Assembly: GCF_019112545.1 (NCBI RefSeq)
Contig: NW_025064896.1
Coordinates: forward strand, 504,011 to 564,089
DNA: 60,079 nt
Direction: 5' to 3'
Source: Guyanagaster necrorhizus
Lineage: Eukaryota; Basidiomycota; Agaricomycetes; Agaricales; Physalacriaceae
A program made the translations under genes and the position numbers. Shown here one piece after another: positions 46,060-57,596 of the stretch (the stretch's first letter is position 1; every line of letters begins with the position of its first letter). The notes beneath the pieces were generated by a model that saw nothing but the letters and a program-made list of their open reading frames with translations, searched no databases and was not told the origin of the DNA.

Positions 46060-48390
46060 AACCTCCAAGATCGTGTGGCAGAGAGAAAGATAAATCGAAC
46101 GGTCAGGAGCAATTTGGAGAAGTGCTCGGTGGGAAAGAGAGTTCAGACGAACGATGCGGCCGGCTTTCGGGCCGATCTGTGCGTGTCGCAGTCATCACGT
46201 GGAGCCTGCCCTAAAGCAACCTTTTTTAAAGAAAATTTTCTACTGCGACTGCCACCAGTTCCGCCGTGTCCCCGTCTGTTCATACTGTCGCTGTAATCGT
46301 GTGTATTGGTGAGCAATTTTACACTATCTGTGCCGGACAAGATGACATTTTCCAATCACTGTCGAGCGTCTTTTCATCTTCCAGTTCATGGATAGGTGGG
46401 CGCAATGTTGCACCTTTTTTGTCATAGTTACACTGATCCGTTATTCCTTTTTTCTACCTTTATTACGCGGTTCTAACCCTTCTTTCTGACAGGTGCAAGG
46501 ATGGTAATCGAAGTCTTGTCGTCGTAGCATCCAGGTTCAGGGAGCAGGTGAGCGTCGTATCTTTACACATCGCACTACGATGATCCAAAATCATTCAAAC
46601 TAGAGTATATGAGCGCTCTACAGCCCTATGACTTCACATTTCTTTTCTGATCATCGTCGTGGCCGCCATGGAGACTTTACTTACTGGTTGTCTTCCAGAC
46701 ATATTTTACCGATGCCAATGTATGGGGGTACGTACATCATATGTCCCAACTGTTCAAAGGTGAATATCATCATCATTCGCCGTTATCTTGTGTGATGCAA
46801 TTATGGAGTTACCGCCTGATCTGGGCTTCGTAGCTCGGATTTGACGACAAATCCAAGGCTGTTTTTTTAAAACATCTGATTCCTTTCACGGGTCTTTCAT
46901 TCCATTTCTTCTCTGCTAATGATTTTTCTCTCAGGCCTCTAGTCTAGCCATAGTGTATGCATGCGCCCAGTGTACCCGAACGGTGAGTGTTCCTGCGCTA
47001 TTTTTTTCCTATGATGTTCCATCACGACGGTCTTCGTAACATTACTGCCGAAATGGCCCGCCACAACTCTTTTCGGGCAACCTCAACTGATTCTTTCTAC
47101 CTTTTCATATACGGCGCCATACTGATTAGCTTTCTATGCAGGAACACTCCGCTCCCCGCATTAGATGCTGCTCATACGAAGCAAATGTTGTAGTGAGTAT
47201 ATCTTGGCTGTCCTATGTGTTGTCTTCCATGCTCCCGATGAAATGTATCAAATGAATAATCAACTAGAAGCTGTTGCTGAGTCGCAATTGTGACTTTGAT
47301 TACTCTTGACCTTCTGATCCCCTCGTCTAGTGTTCAATTGGCTGGACTTCATGCTCATATATCTTTCTAGGAGGATACCGGTTAGGATACTACGGATGAA
47401 GGACGGAGCGAGGTCCGTTTCGAACTAGATGCTTGTGCATCTATTCACGCAGACGTCGTATGCCTTTCGCGGCTTAATGTTCGTTGTCTACGCACTAATT
47501 GTTGATGTAGCGTAGCATGTTGTATTCGGGACGTCACTGAATATACTCCTTTGTGAGCTCATGTGATTAGCTGGTCCAGAATGAAGTAAGACTCGGGCTT
47601 CCTAGGCTTTGGGCATTAACGGCAACAAAGAGCCATTTCGATAGCCCCGTTGATATTGCAGCACCTAGCTCTGATAGTAATGAAGTCCAACTAGATGGTA
47701 CTGACGTCTCGACGTCTCAGTGCATGTAGTGGACTCTGACTGGCCAAGGTGCTATTTATTTTATTCTGCTTCTGCCAAGATACAATATTCAGTCGAAGTG
47801 CAGAACGTACATGCTTTTCGAGCGGGAATGGGTCTTTTCACTGCATTGGTGATGTCCATGTGGGCAGCAAGCCTCCTTTGCATCGGTATGTAGTTGTCAC
47901 CGTCTTGATCAAGTTCGTCTTGCATACCTGTTGTATGTTTCATCAAAAAGTCAACTCTTCAGCATCCCATACTGGGTTTATCACCCGCTTTAACGCCCTC
48001 CTTGTGATGCTCCTATCTCCAACGCCATCCTACGCACCGAGGTAGTCATTTGCCTTGGTTTGCGGAGTGTCCAGTCTTGAACTCGTTGACGTTTCGGCGA
48101 AAAGGTGTAAGCCCCCCGGTCTGATCTTATCACGTTTCAAAGCGTTGAAAGTAAGGGTGACAGCGAGGTTCAGTTAACCTCACTTGCTGTTGAAATCTAT
48201 TAAACGTCTCGTTTAGCAGAATCGCTTTTCATTCAATATGGTTCCAATGATGTGGATCTTTTCAGGACATTGACTTTCCGTTCGTCAGTTGCTGCGGTTA
48301 TCAGTGACCGCTGTGGGCTTTCCGGTGTCTACAAAGCTGCCCAAAATCTTCTCCGAGAGAAGATCATAGTACAATCCAAATGGTCCTAGA
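46060..48390 (+). other. Plus-strand coding-like islands, gene not resolved
   Basis: Islands with coding texture, in order: a Cys/Arg-rich peptide at about 46240-46308 (FYCDCHQFRRVPVCSYCRCN), a block at 46498-46555 (CKDGNRSLVVVASRFREQ), an acidic block near 47627-47728 (DIAAPSSDSNEVQLDGTDVS), a membrane-helix-like segment at 47770-47885 (MGLFTALVMSMWAASLLCIG), and a block at about 48225-48390 (GSNDVDLFRTLTFRSSVAAV and LSGVYKAAQNLLREKIIVQS) ending in a stop. GT/AG pairs exist between them but several combinations are possible. This may be one unknown zinc-ribbon/membrane gene or two decayed genes. Confidence 0.3.
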
Positions 48391-49102
48391 GGACTGATTC
48401 CTAGGTCCCGACGGTGTAATCATCCGATCGATGGGTATCGTTTTCAGTCAAAGCGTCTACTGTTGCTTCTCTGCTGCTCTTCGTTTCGAAATATTGAATG
48501 TTCTTTTTGATAGTCCTAGTGCTTCTTTCTTGTGAGGTCCCATAAAACTGGATTTCAGTATGACTTACAGTTGTCGAAGTATGCCAATTTTCACTGTTCT
48601 AATAATATCATCTCTAAGCGATACCCCCTTGCCTAGAATCATCACCTTCTCAAGGAACGGATCCAAATGCCGCTCTGTGTAGCGACGTGGGTCGAGTGCA
48701 GCACCCTTCTCCGTCTTCCATTCTTACTGGCACAGCTTTTTATCCCTGATCGTCGGAATGAGGGGTCGGTCGGGACGGGTATCACGCGTTCAACCGGGTT
48801 GTGTAGTGGCTCTACGATGATATGCCTTGTATTTCTGGCATGAGGGAAGATCTGCTGATACGGGCGAAGAAATCGACCCCGACCATTCAACAAGGCACCT
48901 TTTCCCCGACTCGTTAACTCTGGTCTGGTCCCTCAAGGTAGTGCCGGCCTCTCATCATCGCACATGTAGAGGACCGAGCATTCTAATCGCACCTGTGTAA
49001 AAGGGTGCGGGGTCCTCCGGTCGAAGTTCCGGCATGCTTCTTTGCACGGGTATAAAGGGTACTGCACCGACGTGCTTCAATAATCCTCATCTTCGTCTTC
49101 GA
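48391..49102 (+). promoter_or_regulatory. Laccase upstream region with TATA box
   Basis: TATAAAG at 49051..49057 lies about 46 bp before the laccase ATG. The upstream 600 bp has no coding signal; short minus-strand frames there have no motif. I did not find an unambiguous metal- or xenobiotic-response element. Confidence 0.6.
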
Positions 49103-51759
49103 ATGGCGCCCCGTTTCTCTGCTCTCTTGGGCTTCGCCCTCCTTTTCGCGACTGCTCCTGCTTATGCAAAGATAGGGCCTACCGGAGACCTTGTCATTGC
49201 TAACTCTGAGATTTCTCCTGACGGCTACTCGCGGGTCGCTGCACTGCCGAACGGAGTTTTAGATGGTACGCTCATCAGTGGAAACAAGGCAAGCCTTTCT
49301 GTTGGCATCCATCTCCATTGCTTGTACTTACTGGCTAACATTAAAAGGGCGACATCTTTCAGCTCAATGTCGTGAATAATCTTTCAAACAATAGCATATT
49401 GCAGAGCACCTCCATTGTATGTGTTCCTCCTCTTTCATATATCTCAGTCTTTAATCTTATTCATAGCATTGGCATGGTCTACTTCAAAAAGGCAGTAATT
49501 GGGCTGATGGGCCGGCTTTCGTGAACCAAGTAATTCTAAATTTCTCGATACCTCCTGCTATTTTTACTTATAGTAATACGCCCAGTGTCCCATAGCAAAG
49601 GGAGATTCATTCCTCTATACGTTTGATTCCGCCGACCAGGCGGGGACATTCTGGTACCACTCTCATTTATGTGAGGGTTCTTACTTTTTTTTTATACGAC
49701 AGGAATGCTAACATAACTGCTACTCTCCCCAGCGACACAGTACTGCGACGGACTTCGAGGGCCCTTCATTATCTATGACCCCAACGACCCACATGCGGAT
49801 TTGTACGATGTCGATGATGGTCAGCCACACGCGTAGCTCCTTCCGATCAACGCTGAGATGCTTTCACAGAGTCTACCATCTTAACGCTCTCAGACTGGTA
49901 TCACACCCCAGCCAAGGAAATCAGCTTCCCGTATGCGCTTTTTGTCAAGATTTAAGTGATAACTTCCTCAAATGGATTTCCAGGACACCAGACTCGACGT
50001 TGATCAACGGATTAGGACGGTGATTCATCTCACTTGCTTGCCCAAGTGTATATTGCTTACAGGTAATGCAGATGGAGCAAAGATCCCACATCCGATTTGG
50101 CTGTTATCACTGTTGAGCAAGGGAAACGGTCAGTATTCCAAAAATTCGGCGTATTTATTCACTTATGAGGCCTTTTAGGTACCGCTTCCGTATGATCGAC
50201 ATGGCTTGCGAGTCGTCTTTCACCTTTGCAATCGAAGGACATCTTATGTTCGGACTTTTTCCTCTCGTTCGTCGGTAACTGTATTGAGTTTATCAATCAG
50301 GACGATCATCGAAGTCGATGGTGTCAATCACCAACCTTATACTGTCGATCAAATCCAGATCTTTGCTGGTAGGTCAAGGTATCGATTCCCTAGATTGACT
50401 GTCAATACTGATGTTTTCCTTCAAGGCCAGCGATACTCCTTTGTCGTAAGCTCTCTGGATTATCCTTACTTTCGGGGTCTTCAAGCCTAACATTCATTCA
50501 GCTCAACGCCAACCAAGAAGTAGATAACTACTGTAATTCGCTGTGTTTCTTGGCTGACCCTCAAAATACTCACTGTGCCACGCTCAGGGATTCGCGCGCT
50601 TCCTAGTGTCGGGACCTTCGGTTACACCCAAGGCATCAACTCCGCTATTCTCCGGTACTCTGGTGCGGCAGAGGGGGAGCCAGCTACAACAACGATATCA
50701 AGCGTACTGAAAATGAACGAGACCGAGTTGGTGGTAAGTTACTTCTTGGCCTACATCAGTCCGGCATAACCTATCATACCTTCTTCCCCCCTAGCCTTTT
50801 GAAAACCCTGGAGCTGTAGGTTACATCAGTTTGCTTTTTTTTTTTCACGATGGCTGAATCCCATGGAATGTTTTAGCCTGGAACACCCGAAATTGGAGGT
50901 GTCGACTATGCGCTCAATTTGGCATTTGCTTTTGTATGTTCGATCCTGGGTGAAGAAATACAGAGGCGGTTATAGATTACCTCTACAGACCAGTAACCGC
51001 ACATATACTGTCAACGGCGCCCAGTTTACGGCTCCCAGCACGCCTGTCCTGTTACAGGTCCTCAGCGGAGCAAAGAGCGCAGGCGATCTTCTTCCTACTG
51101 GGTCGGTATTCCCTCTTCCATCCAACTCGACCATCGAGGTGTCAATGCCTGGTGGGGTTGTTGGCGGAGGCGTAAGCGTTCTGATATTTACTGCACTTAC
51201 CCGTTCTCATCCATTTGCGCCTGTAGCATCCGTTTCATCTACACGGGGTGAGTTGTCATCGTGTGGCCCGGATGCGATGGAATGCTAACGTGCTTCTTCC
51301 AGCACACTTTCGACGTCGTCCGAAGTGCTGGGAGCTCCGTGTACAACTACGACAACCCGGTGAGGCGGGACGTTGTTAACATTGGAACAAAGGGAGACAA
51401 TGTGACTATCCGGTTCAGAACGGATAACCCAGGACCGTGGTTCCTTCACTGGTCAGTCTGGTTTGTGTCTTCTTGTAGGTAATAAACGTACTGATTTGGC
51501 GACCAGTCACATTGATTGGCATTTGGAGGCGTGAGTTGTCGTTTCCATGTGGCTGTTAACATTTTCGCTGACGCCCTAGACAGGGGTCTCGCCGTAGTTT
51601 TCGCAGAAGACACGGATTCTTGGACAAACACTATCGATCCTACCGGTATGTACCCAGGTTTCTGTGTGACGCTTCTACGAGTTCCTGATCCGTGGCGCTG
51701 TAGAACAATGGGATAATCTGTGCCCTCAATACAAGAGCATGCCAGAGAGTGACCTATGA
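49103..51759 (+). CDS. Laccase (multicopper oxidase), 21 exons
   Basis: Exons: 49103..49288, 49348..49416, 49467..49529, 49586..49670, 49733..49819, 49870..49930, 49984..50019, 50072..50128, 50179..50247, 50301..50368, 50426..50445, 50502..50532, 50588..50733, 50795..50815, 50877..50933, 50989..51171, 51227..51247, 51303..51451, 51507..51530, 51584..51645, 51704..51759; 516 aa, normal size. Signal peptide [20 protein letters not shown]. Copper signatures are complete: L1 H86-W-H88, L2 H131-S-H133 ([16 protein letters not shown]), L3 HPFHLHGH (414-421), L4 [12 protein letters not shown] with C470 for type-1 copper. L480, ten residues after C470, is the axial Leu of medium-potential laccases. 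Secreted laccases oxidise phenolic lignin units, reducing O2 to water. The first intron uses a GC donor. Confidence 0.96.
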
Positions 51760-51940
51760 AAAGCGCCGTTTCATCCGAAAACTTGAACTTTCTTCTATTC
51801 AATTTGTCTAATTCACCCCGGGTACCTTATCATACAGTGTTATAGTTAACATTTAACTGTATTTTTCTAATTCTCATTTATTGATATTTCAAGGACAATA
51901 TGCCAATGTAGACTATCTCGACTAATCAATGTTCTTATAC

Positions 51941-52205
51941 CGATCGCCGTCTTAGACAGACTGGAGATACGACACTGCTCCTTCCATGTTCCTTTCTTTC
52001 GTTCGCTACCCAATCCGCAGATCAGCAACAAGCTAACAATACCGGGAGCGACCCAGAGCAGATGGTTGCGGAGCGTCTCGCAGAGATGGAACGGGATTTT
52101 GTAAAGCGAACGGGACGCAACCCTGGTACTGGAAATCTATCGGAAGGAAATCGAAGGTCTGAAGAGAGAATTTGAAGATAATTGGCGGGAAAGGGAACAT
52201 ATCCG
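51941..52205 (+). pseudogene. Decayed copy of a coiled-coil protein gene
   Basis: CGATC(GC)CGTCTTAGACAGA and, further on, CCCAATCCGCA recur at matching spacing 500 bp downstream, in the leader and start of the gene at 52517. Here the coding part is split between two frames: DPEQMVAERLAEMERDFVKR in one and EIYRKEIEGLKREFEDNWRE in the next, with stops close by. The reading is a tandem duplicate broken by a frameshift, unless an intron rescues it. Confidence 0.45.
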
Positions 52206-52516
52206 GGGGGGAACATGAAGATAGAAAGCAGGAAATTGTAGAATGGATAATTGAAGGTATAAAGGTCAATCTGAAGGCTTTTAGAGATGCCTTTATTTTG
52301 ATGGAAGCACTATATTACAGAGTCAGGAGGAGTTTTTACTACTGGTGTCAATTTGATTTGCGACATTGTGGATGAACGGGCGCACAGAGCGGCCGTTTGT
52401 TCAAAGGCTTTCTTGCATGAATCACTGATATGACACCACCTCGATCAGCGTCTTAGACAGAGTGAAGTCGCTTAAATACATCCCCTTTCTCTCTCTCTCT
52501 TTCAGACGACCGCATA

Positions 52517-52891
52517 ATGGGTTTTGTTCTCATCCCAATCCGCAAGCCCCGCCTCTATCAACAAGAAGCTCTCTCTAACGGAAACAAACCCGGGATTGCA
52601 GAACTAGCACGATTCATCGACAAGGTGAAGCGTGATACGGTGATTTTCAAGGAGGAACTCGAGATGGTGTCACGAGAGACCGAGATATTGAGGCTGGATG
52701 TCACACGTTTGAAGGAGGAAACTGAAGGGCTCAAGCGGGATATCGAAAGTCTGGAACGAAGAAATAAGCAAGGAGATGAAGACTTGCAGCTACTTATCGA
52801 TGGTCTGGAGCACGCCATGAAGAGAAAAATTGAAGGTCGGGGGCAGGAAACGGACGCCATGAAGTGCAGCAGTTCAAGGGGGGAGATTTGA
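52517..52891 (+). CDS. Small coiled-coil protein (local paralogue family)
   Basis: A single-exon frame of 124 aa. MGFVLIPIRKP is followed by a heptad-patterned coiled coil (FKEELEMVSRETEILRLDVT, RLKEETEGLKRDIESLERRN). A CT-repeat leader (CTCTCTCTCTCT) precedes the ATG, and a possible acceptor TTTCAG lies at 52499..52504, so an upstream exon is possible. The opening resembles GFVFVPAGP and GTVFVPAFR of the genes at 53.3 and 56.4 kb. Function unknown. Confidence 0.5.
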   Translation: MGFVLIPIRKPRLYQQEALSNGNKPGIAELARFIDKVKRDTVIFKEELEMVSRETEILRLDVTRLKEETEGLKRDIESLERRNKQGDEDLQLLIDGLEHAMKRKIEGRGQETDAMKCSSSRGEI

Positions 52892-53253
52892 GAGAGGTGC
52901 AATTGAAGATGGTGGAAACGATGTTTGCGATAAATGTATCTTCCACATCTCATTCGCCTAGTGAACTGACAGTGGCATGCAAACCAAATTAAGGAGACTT
53001 GTACACTAGAGGTACATTAGGAAATTTGAGTATCCAATACATCTCTAGTAAGCAGCGCATCAAGGGCAAGCCATCCGACTCGGTGATGTCACAACCTCGT
53101 CTTCAATCAAGCTTACGCTCGCCAATGTCAAAGTTTTATCCTTTCACCTTTTCACATCGAGAGGTATGAAGGGGGAAGTCATGTGATGAACCTGGACGCC
53201 GTGAATTTCAACCCCCCCCCCACCGCGAGCTTGCTTCAGCGACGCCACCTCGT
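52892..53253. other. Intergenic spacer
   Basis: No coding signal. A C10 run lies near 53213, about 40 bp before the next ATG. Confidence 0.4.
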
Positions 53254-53853
53254 ATGTCGACTGTATCCAGGAATCCTTCTCCCTCCTCCAAGCCATTCAT
53301 CTTCCATACGGTGCATTCGTCCAGGAAGGGATATGTCAGTGGGAAGACGACCGTGAGACAGCTCAAGACCGCAGCCGCCGACTATGTCAAGCAAGATGTC
53401 GAGGACCGTAACATCACCGATTTCTGCGAGGCAAGGGTGTTCGTTTCCGGTACGTAATCTCAAAATAACGAGTGTCATTCGTTTCAATACTCTATAGAAA
53501 ACGGCGCAATTGCCCTGGCTCCGTACGAACCAGACGACTCTCTGAGGATCCAGACGGTCTGCTCGGATGCTACTGCAAGCGGATTCGTTTTTGTTCCTGC
53601 GGGGCCCGTCCAAGTGAGGCGAGAAGCTGCCGCAGGCAGTGATAATATCCACGACATGCTTGGAAAGATGATGAAGGCGGGGAACGAAACGACTATTGCG
53701 AATCTGCAGAGTGATAATGCAGCTTTGACGGAGAGGGTGCAGGCGCTGGAGGAAGCTAATGCTGCTCTGAAGCGGGAGAACGAGGATCTGAAGCGGGAGA
53801 ACAGGGCTCTGGTGGAGAAATCGCAGGACTGCGCAGAGGATACGCGTCAATGA
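53254..53853 (+). CDS. Coiled-coil protein with N-terminal globular part (local paralogue family)
   Basis: Two exons (53254..53449, 53498..53853; 48-bp GTACGT...TATAG intron) give 183 aa. Residues 20-105 look globular (KGYVSGKTTVRQLKTAAADY, FCEARVFVS, ASGFVFVPAGPVQVRRE). The C-terminal third is a Leu/Glu/Asn coiled coil (NAALTERVQALEEANAALKR, ENEDLKRENRALVEKS). The segment just downstream (53930-54020) reads YMDRNFPILLRRCRIKSS after a good intron-like gap, resembling the EYMDRIRLRHILDR end of the paralogue at 56.4 kb, so an alternative 3' exon may exist. Family and function unknown. Confidence 0.6.
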
Positions 53854-55285
53854 GGAGAACCTCCAATGCCGTGAGTAATTCTTTTACCCTAGCCAACTCT
53901 ATGACCCAATCCATTTCCCAGTCATTTTCCCAATACATGGACCGTAACTTTCCGATACTTCTGAGACGATGCCGAATCAAATCCAGTTTCCAGATGTACA
54001 TGTCTTACGACACCACTTGACTCTGATTCTGGGCACGAACCGTTGCACAGGCTGATGCGCTCTAAATCTCCCTACGCGACACGCCCTTATATTTACGCCG
54101 ATAAAAACTGGGTAAGGACGTGCGTTGGCTGGTCCTTCCGGGAGGATAATGATCCAGGTCGACCAAACCTCGAACGAACCCCAGTAATTCCAAGATATCC
54201 TCCACTCCTTCCATCACCACCGTTCTATCTCCCACGCAGCAAAAATACCATGTTGAGCAGGGATCGCCCTCTTAGAAAAAAGACGAGGATCGAGGCGGCC
54301 GGCGATCCATGAACCAAAATCCCCGGAGCAGGTTCGTCGTCTTCGGTCGAAGGACTGGACGCGCCGGCTCTTCAAGTCGTTCCCGAATGCGAGAATCAGC
54401 ACTGGAAAGGCAACCTTACCTTCCATCCTTTGCTGTTGAGTGGGGTTCGCTTCCATTTCTTCTACGTCATATAAGCATCCCTCTCTGTTCACCCGATAAA
54501 ATGCTTTTTCGCTTCTAGCGCACTTGCTGGTTCACGGAGCCGTGTCATACCCTCCGTTAGTGTACGCCGGGTATTTCAGTCACTGCCTCTCGCCTTGAAT
54601 TTCCACCTCGTCATACAGGAACAAAAGTTGATCAACCGTCGTCGTCGTGGTGTCCTGGACATACATTCTGAACGGAATGTCGGGTCGGGGCCGGCGTGTT
54701 CCTTCGCACCTCCTTCTCGTGACATACTCCTCCCAATCGGAGCGAATCAAGAAGCTTGAGAGTGGATTCGGTATATGACTGCCCGACGTGAGTAGATTCG
54801 ACTGGGCGTCCATTTATCTAACCAACCGAATGTTATCCTGGAGAAAGACATGTATCCCCTTGATGCTTCGCCGGTGTTTGACTCCCGGTAACGGTAACGT
54901 AGAGGATGAGGAGTAAATGGGTATCAGCCCAAGACCGAATCTACATCATTACGATTACGGTTGGTAGTTGGTCTGCATGTTACTTTTATTTTTTCACATC
55001 AACATTATATATGAAAGCAATGTAAGGAGCTTAGTGATATGTTGCTGAACTAGCTTCGAAGGTCATTCACTGTCGCTATAGCTATCGTAAACACTTGACA
55101 GGTGAAACTCGCTTGAAGCTCTGTAGTCCTTGATAACTCTTTCGACAAGTGAGCCTATGTGACCTTCATGTCGGTAACGTCGGTAATGACGCTGGTGTTA
55201 TAACATGACAACAACGTCCCATCTCCGCTCAGTAGGCACCTCGGCATGAGTTTCGTATTTTCATCGCGTCTATTTGCAAAAATAT
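53854..55285. other. 1.4-kb stretch with no confident gene
   Basis: A minus-strand frame at 54580..54813 (77 codons; FLIRSDWEEYVTRRRCEG) has some coding texture but no partner exons. Otherwise nothing is recognised. The right end is the 3' flank of the uL29m gene. Confidence 0.4.
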
Positions 55286-56123
55286 CTACGCAGTTGTCTT
55301 TGCCTCTCTTTGCCTGGCGAGACGTTCTTTTCTCCTTTCAGCGGCGACGCGCTTTGCCTGGAGTTTCCGGAGGACCTTGCGACCACGATTGAACTGGGTG
55401 ACTTGGTGCTTCAACACGGCCCTGTCGAGCTCGGCCTCCTTCTCCTCTTCAGCGAGCCGGACAGCACCGAGGTAAGCCAGTCGACGCTCGTTCATCACTA
55501 CCTTTATGCGAGCCATGCTCAGGCGACACTGTACACAGAATTTAGTTGGGCTAGTGAGTAGGAAAAAAAAAAAGATGTGCACAACCTCTCGCTTCTTGGG
55601 CCCCAACCCTATCTGAACCATGCGAGGAGCGATACCTGCGCGCCGGACCTCTTCCGTCTGAGTAGCAAGGAGGTTCTGCTCACGGAGAAGGATGTACCAC
55701 AGCGTGTGCAGATCGGTGAAGCTCTTCAGGCGAAGCTCTGAGGCTTTCCAGGCGCGTCCTGCCAGATTTGTTAAGCATCTTGGAGCAACAAGTTCGGTTA
55801 TATATATATAAGGAAGGCGCACCGCTCCTGTTCACGACGTCCTGCTCGTAGGATCCACCGAGAACGTCATACTGGTCCTCCCCAACGAGGTCCGCGCCCT
55901 GCTTCCGGCGGAAAAAGGCGTACAGGCCGTGTGTTTTGGACGTTTCTACTTTTTGGGATGTGGAGGGCGACGGCGGGGGTTCGGTAGATGGCTTGGGGGT
56001 GGCAGCAGCGGCGGCATTGGGGTCGTAGACCTGGAGAGAGGTGTTTTCTGAGAGGATGTTGGCGAGCGTACGCTTGAAGACGAGGTTTGGACACCGTCGT
56101 GATGCGCGAAGGAAGGAAAACAT
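55286..56123 (-). CDS. Mitochondrial large-subunit ribosomal protein uL29m (MRP-L47/Mrpl4)
   Basis: Three exons (55823..56123, 55586..55758, 55286..55528) give 238 aa. The start MFSFLRASRRCPNLVFKRTL is a typical mitochondrial presequence. The family core is clear: SGRAWKASELRLKSFTDLHT, LWYILLREQNLLATQTEEV, then SMARIKVVMNERRLA. A charged helix ending RRKERLARQREAK follows. The protein sits near the polypeptide exit of the mitoribosome. The second intron contains a T11 run and the first a TATATATATATA run. A Met seven codons upstream (56144) is possible, but the chosen start gives the better presequence. Confidence 0.9.
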
Positions 56124-56445
56124 GACGCGGAGTTTGCCGGACAAAGTCCAGATCTGTTATTCCCATGACCCGGTCCGCTAGTCCATCTACCTCTTCAATC
56201 TTCCACACCGTTCATACCTTCAGGACTGGCTGCGTGAAAGAAAGTCGCACTATGAAACAAACCAAGGTTGCTTCTGACTATGTCGGGTCGGGCTAGATGC
56301 TGCAGAGGAGAATCGAGAACAGTTTAGTGGTCCTAGGATCTTTTGTTTCAGGTTAGTACGTACCTCTTCAATTGTTTTGTGCTATATTGGACTTTTAAAA
56401 TCTACACAGAGAATACTATAATGCACATTCCTTACTCTGAAACCA
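56124..56445. other. Intergenic spacer
   Basis: Promoter flanks of uL29m (minus) and of the coiled-coil relic (plus). No coding signal and no TATA box in the proximal part. Confidence 0.4.
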
Positions 56446-57202
56446 ATGACACTGCAAAGGCCAAGACAGTACGCTCAGATCCCACCGCCAGGGGGAACTG
56501 TCTTCGTACCTGCTTTCAGGGATACGCCTCCCCAGTACCAATTACATGCTAACCACAACAATGCAAACGCTTCCCCCGACTTTCCAGCCCTGGTCATGGA
56601 AATTTACTCAAAGATGGACAGTCTCAAGCAGCACGTCGAGGATAGGAACCGGGTTATCGCAGAACTGAAGGGCGAGAATGTCGATTTACAGCGACAGGTC
56701 ACGGATCTGCAAGGGCAGATTACAGAACTTGAGCGTAGATACGAGGTCATCCATGGCTGGTTGTCCGACGTAAGTGTATTTCACCTCATCATGACCAATC
56801 CCTTATCCCTTTATAAGGACACCGAATACATGGACCGTATCCGTCTTCGACATATCCTAGACCGTGGCCCAAGCATTTGCTAGCATTTCGCTTTCTTACC
56901 CTCCGAAGTCTGCAGTGGATTGTTCACCCGCATTGCAAGAACGCCTTGCCTCTTGTGCCGACAACGCCGACTGACTAGCCATCGCACGAGATCTCCTCGC
57001 TGATTGTCCCTACGTTGAGACTAGAGACATGCCAGATGATATGCTCCAGCATTTTACCATTAAACCCAATGATACCTGTATCGACCGAATTGCGACCGAA
57101 TTGCTTGCTCGTCCTGCTGATGTAGGGGAGTCAGTTTATAAAGTAGTCATTGAGCGTTAGCCTGAGGACCAGCGGCGTCCTCTACAGCAAGTCGTCGCGT
57201 AT
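56446..57202 (+). pseudogene. Decayed coiled-coil paralogue
   Basis: The start is open: PPPGGTVFVPAFRDTPPQYQ, then a coiled coil (DSLKQHVEDRNRVIAELKGE, DLQRQVTDLQGQITELERRY, EVIHGWLSD). A GTAAGT donor follows, and EYMDRIRLRHILDR resumes after it. At this point the coding signal jumps one frame (from ILDRG to AQAFASISLSYPPKSAVD) and continues about 95 codons with one in-frame TGA (after SCADNAD) to a TAG: e.g. LAIARDLLADCPYVETRDMP, TCIDRIATELLARPADVGES. One frameshift plus one stop indicates a recent pseudogene, although an unrecognised intron could explain the frame jump but not the TGA. Confidence 0.5.
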
Positions 57203-57596
57203 GGTCTCCAGTTTTGCTTACAGATGATGGCATACTTTTCTTCCTGTATGTAGTTTTGTTGTCGCCGCTTTCTGTGTATGCCATACCCTAACCCGCTGTA
57301 CCACTCATTTATTTCCAATCATCTCAAGAACATTTTTTCATCCTGTTTGTTATCGTACTTTGAACATTGAACCTGTTTTGAAGGCCAATTGTCATGCAAC
57401 TGTGTTGAGCCATGTGAGCGCTTTCCTTTGAGCCAGTATCAGTAAATTATCCATAAAGGTTTGATACTATGTTAGGTTCAACGTATGAAGGATCCTGGGT
57501 TTTCGGACCGGTTAGTTTCTTCCCCTCGGATGGATTTTCGTCAAGTAAACCCATTGCAACGTCCGGGACAGATTTCTAATAAAAAACAAACATCCT

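Noticed and set aside
50060..50130. Apparent frameshift in the laccase gene (peptide [10 protein letters not shown] followed by a frame jump)
   Set aside because: Using the acceptor AATGCAG at 50071 gives [20 protein letters not shown] in one frame and keeps the gene intact; the other peptide is intron plus wrong-frame sequence.
55286..55822. 178-codon minus frame as a single exon of uL29m
   Set aside because: It contains an internal intron with a T11 run that, if read, inserts a poly-Phe stretch (HIFFFFLL) absent from the family.
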